Assembly: GCF_017591425.1 (NCBI RefSeq)
Contig: NW_024465785.1
Location: 1 to 64,000 of the forward strand
DNA: 64,000 nucleotides
Source: Ochotona curzoniae
Taxonomy: Eukaryota; Chordata; Mammalia; Lagomorpha; Ochotonidae
Reading direction: 5' to 3'
Position numbers and translations under genes: made by a program. The notes under the pieces were generated by a model that made no database searches, had not been told where the DNA came from, and saw only the letters and a list, made by a program, of their open reading frames with translations. Positions 58,861 to 64,000 of this stretch are shown piece by piece; the first letter of the stretch is position 1; each line of letters begins with the position of its first letter.

Positions 58861-61800
58861 GTGCAATCCAGCTTGTCTCCTGGGAAGCAACCCACAGTCT
58901 TCACGCTCCCTCGGAAAACAATTTCATAGCGGTTGGACCCCCACGCGCGGCCATCTTTGGGCTTAGCATCGGCGAGCAGGTCCAGCCGAACCCACCCCCG
59001 GGCTGGGGCCGCCAGGGGCGTGGCTAGAACCAAGCCCGGGCCGGGAAGAGGGGCGGGGCTGAAGCTCGGGGACGTGAGCCCCGGCCACATGGCGGCCGGG
59101 GTCCCCAGGCGCAATCCAGCTTGTCTCCTGGGAAGCAACCCACAGTCTTCATGCTCCCTCGGAAGACTGTTTCGGGACGGCTGGACCCCCATGTGCGGCC
59201 CTCTTTGGGCTTAGTGTGGGCGAGCAGGTCCAGCCGATCCCATCCCCGGGCTGGGGCCGCCAGGGGCGTGGCTAGAACCAAGCCTGGGCCGGGAAGAGGG
59301 GCGGGGCTGACGCTCGGGGACGTGAGCCCCGGCCACATGGCGGCCGGGGTCCCCAGGTGCAATCCAGCTTGTCTCCTGGGAAGCAACCCACAGTCTTCAC
59401 GCTCCCTCGGAAAACAATTTCATGGCGGTTGGACCCCTACGTGCGGCCCTCTTTGGGCTTAGCGTGGGCGAGCAGGTCCAGCCGATCCCACCCCCGGGCT
59501 GGGGCCGCCAGGGGCGTGGCTAGACCCAAGCCCGGGCCGGGAAGAGGGGTGGGGCTGACGCTCGGGGATTGAGCCCCGGCCACATGGCGGCCAGGGTCCC
59601 CAGGCGCAATCAAGCTTGTCTCCTGGGAAGCAACCAACAGTCTTCACGCTCCCTCAGAAGACTGTTTCGGGGAGGGTGCACCCCCATGCGCGGCCCTCTT
59701 TGGGCTTAGCGTCGGGAAGCAGGTCCAGAGGATCCCACCCCAGGGCTGGGGCCGCCAGGGGCGTGGCTAGACCCAAGCCCGGGCCGGAAAGAGGGGCGGG
59801 GCTGATGCTCGGGGACGTGAGCCCCGGCCACATGGCGGCCAGTGTCCCCAGGCGCAATCCATCTTGTCTCCTGGGAAGCAACCCACAGTCTTCACGCTCC
59901 CTCGGAAGACTGTTTTGGGGCGGCTGGACCCCCACGTGCGGCCCTCTTTGGGCTTAGCGTCGACGAGCAGGTACAGCCGATCCCACCCCCGGGCTGGGGC
60001 CGCCAGGGGCGTGGCTAGACCCAAGCCCGGGCCGGGAAGAGGGGCGGGGCTGACGCTCAGGGACGTGAGCCCCGGCCACATCGCGGCCAGTGTCCCCAGG
60101 CGCAATCCAGCTTGTCTCCTGGGAAGCCACCCACAGTCTTCACGCTCCCTCGGAAGACTGTTATGGGGCGGCTGGACCCCCACGTGCGGCCCTCTTTGGG
60201 CTTAGCGTTGGCGAGCAGGTCCAGCCGATCCCACTCCCGGGCTGGGGCCACCAGGGGCGTGGCTAGACCCAAGCCCGGGCCGGGAAGAGGGGCGGGGCTG
60301 ACGCTCGGGGACGTGAGCCCCGGCCACATGGCGGCCAGGGTCCCCAGGCGCAATCCAGCTTGGCTCCTGGGAAGCAACCCACAGTCTTCATGCTCCCTTG
60401 GAAGACTGTTTCGGGACGGCTGGACCCCCATGTGCGGCCCTCTTTGGGCTTAGTGTGGGCGAGCAGGTACAGAGGATCCCATCCCCGGGCTGGGGCCGCC
60501 AGGGGCGTGGCTAGAACCAAGCCCGGGCCGGGAAAAGGGGCGGGGCTGACGCTCTTGGACGTGAGCCCCCGGCCACATGGCGGCCAGGGTCCCCAGGTGC
60601 AATCCAGCTTGTCTCCTGGGAAGCAACCCACAGTCTTCACGCTTCATCGGAATACAATTTCATGGCGGTTGTACCCCCACGCGCGGCCCTCTTAGGGCTT
60701 AGCGTCGGCGAGCAGGTCCAGCCAATCCCACCCCCGGGCTGGGGCCGCCAGGGGCGTGGCTAGAACCAAGCCCGGGCCGGGAAGAGGGGCGGGGCTGAAG
60801 CTCGGGGACGTGACCCCTGGCCGCATGGCGGCCAGGGTCCCCAGGCGCAATCCAGCTTGTCTCCTGGGAAGCAACCCACAGTCTTCACGCTCCATCAGAA
60901 GACTGTTTCGTGGCGGCTGGACCCCTACGTGCGGCCCTCTTTGGGCTTAGCGTGGGCGAGCAGGTCCAGCCGATCCCACCCCCGGGCTGGGGCCGCCAGG
61001 GGCGTGGCTAGACCCAAGCCCGGGCCGGGAAGAGGGGCGGGGCTGAAGCTCGGGGACGTGAGCCCCGGCCACATGGCGGCCGGGGTCCCCAGGCGCAATC
61101 CAGCTTGTCTCCTGGGAAGCAACCCACAGTCTTCACGCTCCCTCAAGAGACTGTTTCATGGCGGCTGGACCCCTACGTGCGGCCCTCTTTGGGCTTAGCG
61201 TGGGCAAGCAGGTCCAGCCGATCCCACCCCGGGGCTGGGGCCGCCAGGGGCGTGGCTAGACCCAAGCCCGGGCCGGGAAGAGGGGCGGGGCTGACGCTCG
61301 TGGATTGAGCCCCGGCCACATGGCGGCCAGGGTCCCCAGGCGCAATCAAGCTTGTCTCCTGGGAAGCAACCCACAGTCTTCACGCTCCCTCAGAAGACGG
61401 TTTCGGGGAGGGTGCACCCCCATGCGCGGCCCTCTTTGGGCTTAGCGTCGGCAAGCAGGTCCAGCCGATCCCACCCCCGGGCTGGGGCCGTCAGGGGCGT
61501 GGCTAGACCCAAGCCCGGGCCTGGAAGAGGGCGGGGCTGACGCTCGTGAACGTGTGCCACTGCCACATGGCGGCCAAGGTCCCCAGGCGCAATCCAGCTT
61601 GTCTCTTGGGAAGCAACCCACAATCTTCATGCTCCCTCAGAAGACTGTTTCGGGGCGGCTGGACCCCCACGTGCGGCCCTCTTTGGGCTTAGCGTTGGCG
61701 AGCATGTCCAGCCGATCCCACCCCCGGGCTGGGGCCACCAGGGGCGTGGCTAGACCCAAGCCCGGGCCGGGAAGAGGGGCGGGGCTGATGCTCGGGGACG

Positions 61801-62880
61801 TGAGCACCGGCCACATGGGGGTCAGGTTCCCCAGGCGCAATCCAGCTTGTCTCCTGGGAAGCAACCCACAGTCTTTACGCTCCCTCGGAAGACAGTTTCA
61901 TGGGGTGTGGACCTCCACGCGCGGCCCTCTTTGGGCTTAGCGTGGGCGAGCAGGTCCAGCCGATCCCACCCCCGGGCTGGGGCCGCCAGGGGCGTGGCTA
62001 GACCCAAACCGGGCAAGGAAGAGGGGCTGTGCTGACGCTCGGGGACGTGAGCCCTGGCCACATGGCGGCCAGGGTCCCCAGGCGCAATCCAGCTTGTCTC
62101 CTGGGAAGCAACCCACAGTCTTCACGCTTCCTCGGAAAACAATTTCATGGCGGTTGGACCCCCACGCGCGGCCCTCTTAGGGCTTAGCGTCACCGAGCAG
62201 GTCCAGCCGATCCCACCCCCGGGCTGGGGCCGCCAGGGGCGTGGCTAGAACCAAGCCCGGGCCGGGAAGAGGGGCGGGGCTGAAGCTCTTGGACGTGAGC
62301 CCCGGCCGCATGGCGGCCGGTGTCCCCAGGCGCAATCCAGCTTGTCTCCTGGGAAGCAACCCACAGTCTTCACGCTCCCTCAGAAGACTGTTTCGTGGAG
62401 GCTGGACCCCTACGTGCGGCCCTCTTTGGGCTTAGCGTGGGCGAGCAGGTCCAGCCGATCCCACCCCCGGGCTGGGGCCGCCAGGGGCGTGGCTAGACCC
62501 AAGCCCGGGCCGGGAAGAGGGGCGGGGCTGACGTTCGGGGATTGAGCCCCAGCCACATGGCGGCCAGGGTCCCCAGGCGCAATCAAGCTTGTCTCCTGGG
62601 AAGCAACCCACAGTCTTCACGCTCCCTCAGAAGACTGTTTCGGGGAGGGTGCACCCCCATGCGCGTTGACCTCTTTGGGCTTAGCGTCGGCAAGCAGGTA
62701 CAGAGGATCCCACCCCCGGGCTGGGGCCATCAGGGGCGTGGCTAGACCCAAGCCCGGGCCTGGAAGAGGGCGGGGCTGACGCTCGGGAACGTGTGCCACT
62801 GCCACATGGCGGCCAAGGTCCCCAGGCGCAATCCAGCTTGTCTCTTGGGAAGCAACCCACAGTCTTCACGCTCCCTCGGA
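58861..62880 (+). repeat. Duplicated block F, copy 2
   Basis: This is the partner of 51.2-54.7 kb. The three extra monomers at about 59.6-60.3 kb resemble units at 34.85-35.4 kb (CTCAGGGACGTGAGCC, CACATCGCGGCC). Confidence 0.84.
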
Positions 62881-64000
62881 AAACAATTTCATGGCGGTTG
62901 GACCCCCACGCGCGGCCCTCTTTGGGCTTAGCCTTGGCGAGCAGGTCCATCTGATCCCACCCCAGGGCTGGGGCCGCCAGGGGCGTGGCTAGACCCAAGC
63001 CCGGACCGGGAAGAGGGGCGGGGCTGACGCTCTTGGACGTGAGCCCCGGCCACATGGCGTCCAGGGTCCCCAGGCGCAATCCAGCTTGTCTCCTGGGAAG
63101 CAACCCACAGTCTTCACGCTCCCTCTGAAGTCTGTTTCGGGGTTGCTGGACCCCCATGCGGGGCCCTCTTTGGGCTTAGTGTCGGCGAGCAGGTCCAGCC
63201 GATCCCACCCCTGGGCTGGGGCCGCCAGGGGCGTGGCTTGACCTAAGCCCGGGCCGGGAAGAGGGGCGGGGCTGATGCTCTTGGACGTGAGCCCCGGCCA
63301 CATGGCGGCCAGGGTCCCAAGGTGCAATCCAGCTTGTCTCCTGGGAAGCAACCCACAGTCTTCACGCTCGCTCAGAAGACTGTTTCGGGACGGCTGGACC
63401 CCCACGAGCCGCCCTCTTTGGGCTTAGCGTGGGCAAGCAGGTCCAACCGATCCCACCCCCGGGCTGGGGCCATCAGGGGCGTGGCTAGACCCAAGCCCGG
63501 GCCGGGAAGAGGGGCGGGGCTGACGCTCGGAGACGTGAGCCCAGGCCACATGGCGGCCGGGGTCCCCAGGTGCAATCCAGCTTGTCTCCTGGGAAGCAAC
63601 CCACAGTCTTCACGCTCCCTCGGTAGACTGTTTCGGGGCGGCTGGACCCCCACTCGCGGCCCTCTTAGGGCTTAGCGTCGGCGAGCAGGTCCAGCCGATC
63701 CCACCCCAGGGCTGGGGCCGCCAGGGGCGTGGCTAGAACCACGCCCGGGCCGGGAAGAGGGGCGGGGCTGACGCTCGGGGACGTGAGCCCCGGCCACATG
63801 GCGGCCGGCGTCCCCTGGCCCAATCAAGCTTTTCTCCTGGGAAGCCACCCACCGTCTTCACGCTCCCTCAGAAGACTGTTTCGGGGAGGGTGCACCCCCA
63901 TGCGCGGCCCTCTTTGGGCTTAGCGTCGGCAAGCAGGTCCAGCGGATCCCAACCCCGGGCTGGGGCCGCCAGGGGCGTGGCTAGACCCAAGCCCGGGCCG
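62342..64000 (+). repeat. Duplicated block D, copy 2, cut by window end
   Basis: This is the partner of 37.8-39.5 kb, including the CCCCTGGCCCAATCAAGC junction near 63814. One difference seen is CAAGCTTTTCTCC in place of CAAGCTTGTCTCC at 63826. The copy continues past the window. Confidence 0.86.
62588..62836 (+). repeat. Marker monomer with GTTGACC (249 bp), copy 4
   Basis: The insertion starts at 62665, 8178 bp (33 units) after copy 3 and 24522 bp (99 units) after copy 2. The flanking units before and after match copies 1 and 2 closely. Confidence 0.88.

Larger units (their letters stand above)
1..64000 (+). repeat. Satellite array, about 258 direct copies of a 248-bp GC-rich monomer
   Basis: The phrase CTTGTCTCCTGGGAAGCAAC recurs about every 248 bases from 183 to the end, always on the plus strand. 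Between unit starts at 183 and about 63829 there are 257 periods averaging about 247.65 bp. The measured units are 246, 247, 248 or 249 bp. The eye-built consensus is about 72% GC with 21 CpGs. No part of the window falls outside the repeat, so every interval without a gene is this array. No insertion, inversion or flanking sequence was seen, and both ends are cut inside a monomer. Stop codons recur in every frame because the usual length is not a multiple of three. Known GC-rich macrosatellites (for example D4Z4 or DXZ4) have kilobase units, so this is not one of those. I do not recognise the family. Confidence 0.98.

Noticed and set aside
1..64000. Coding tandem-repeat exon such as a mucin or zinc-finger array
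   Set aside because: The unit is mainly 247-248 bp and not a multiple of three. Stops appear in every frame, and there is no C2H2 spacing or Ser/Thr-rich reading.
1..64000. CRISPR array
   Set aside because: The whole 248-bp unit is repeated with scattered substitutions. There is no short repeat alternating with unique spacers, and no cas genes.
1..64000. Ribosomal DNA intergenic spacer repeats
   Set aside because: GC-rich spacer repeats exist, but 64 kb without any rRNA gene, promoter or terminator box does not fit an rDNA unit.
1..64000. Transposon or endogenous retrovirus remnants
   Set aside because: No terminal repeats, poly-A tails, target-site duplications or reverse-transcriptase and integrase-like frames were seen, and the repeat phase is never broken by more than a few bases.
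1..64000. Telomeric TTAGGG or other simple-sequence tracts
   Set aside because: Only isolated TTAGGGC inside CTCTTAGGGC variants was seen, never in tandem.

Overview
The whole 64 kb window is one uninterrupted head-to-tail tandem repeat (satellite or macrosatellite DNA). The monomer is about 248 bp; individual units I measured are 246 to 249 bp. Unit starts (the C of CTTGTCTCC) run from position 183 to about 63829, which gives 257 full periods averaging about 247.65 bp, or roughly 258 copies. Every unit lies in the same orientation. I found no unique sequence, transposon, gene or RNA gene, and no array edge; the array enters at base 1 and leaves at base 64000.

The monomer is very GC-rich: a consensus I built by eye has about 178 G or C in 248 bases (about 72%) and 21 CpGs. 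Many of the differences between copies are CG to TG or CA changes, as expected where CpG is methylated in the germ line. This points to a vertebrate-type genome, most plausibly a mammal in a long-read assembly. I do not recognise the repeat family and cannot name the species. The many open reading frames of 60 to 229 codons are by-products of a GC-rich repeat whose usual length is not divisible by three, and none is annotated as a gene.

Each monomer has a consistent internal layout (numbered from the C of CTTGTCTCC): a 9-bp inverted repeat with an 11-nt loop at 23-51; a KLF-type GGGGCGTGGC box at 144-153; a canonical four-run G-quadruplex motif at 167-187 overlapping a perfect Sp1-type GC box at 179-188; and a second 8-bp inverted repeat at 208-230 whose spacer and right arm contain a YY1-like ATGGCGGC. 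The array therefore repeats a small promoter-like, structure-forming cassette about 258 times.

Copies fall into recognisable variant classes, including a right-arm-destroyed hairpin class, a GTGCAC class, an AAGTCTG class, a TTACAGGG class, a GGCCTTAG class and a rare GTTGACC marker class. These are arranged in multi-unit blocks duplicated along the window. Recurrent offsets include 7 and 8 units (about 1.73 and 1.98 kb) in local tandem duplications, and 33, 66 and 99 units (about 8.18, 16.34 and 24.52 kb) for longer blocks. This suggests an imperfect 33-unit higher-order repeat shaped by unequal exchange. By region: 0-5.7 kb mixed monomers; 5.7-10.6 kb duplicated at 14.1-18.3 kb; 18-27 kb mixed; 27.7-30.9 kb a tandem 7-unit block; 31.7-33.5 kb copied at 47.3-49.3 kb; 36.1-37.4 kb copied at 49.5-50.8 kb; 37.8-43.6 kb related to 54.2-58.0 and 62.3-64.0 kb; 43.6-47.3 kb very recent local duplications; 51.2-54.7 kb copied at 58.9-62.9 kb.
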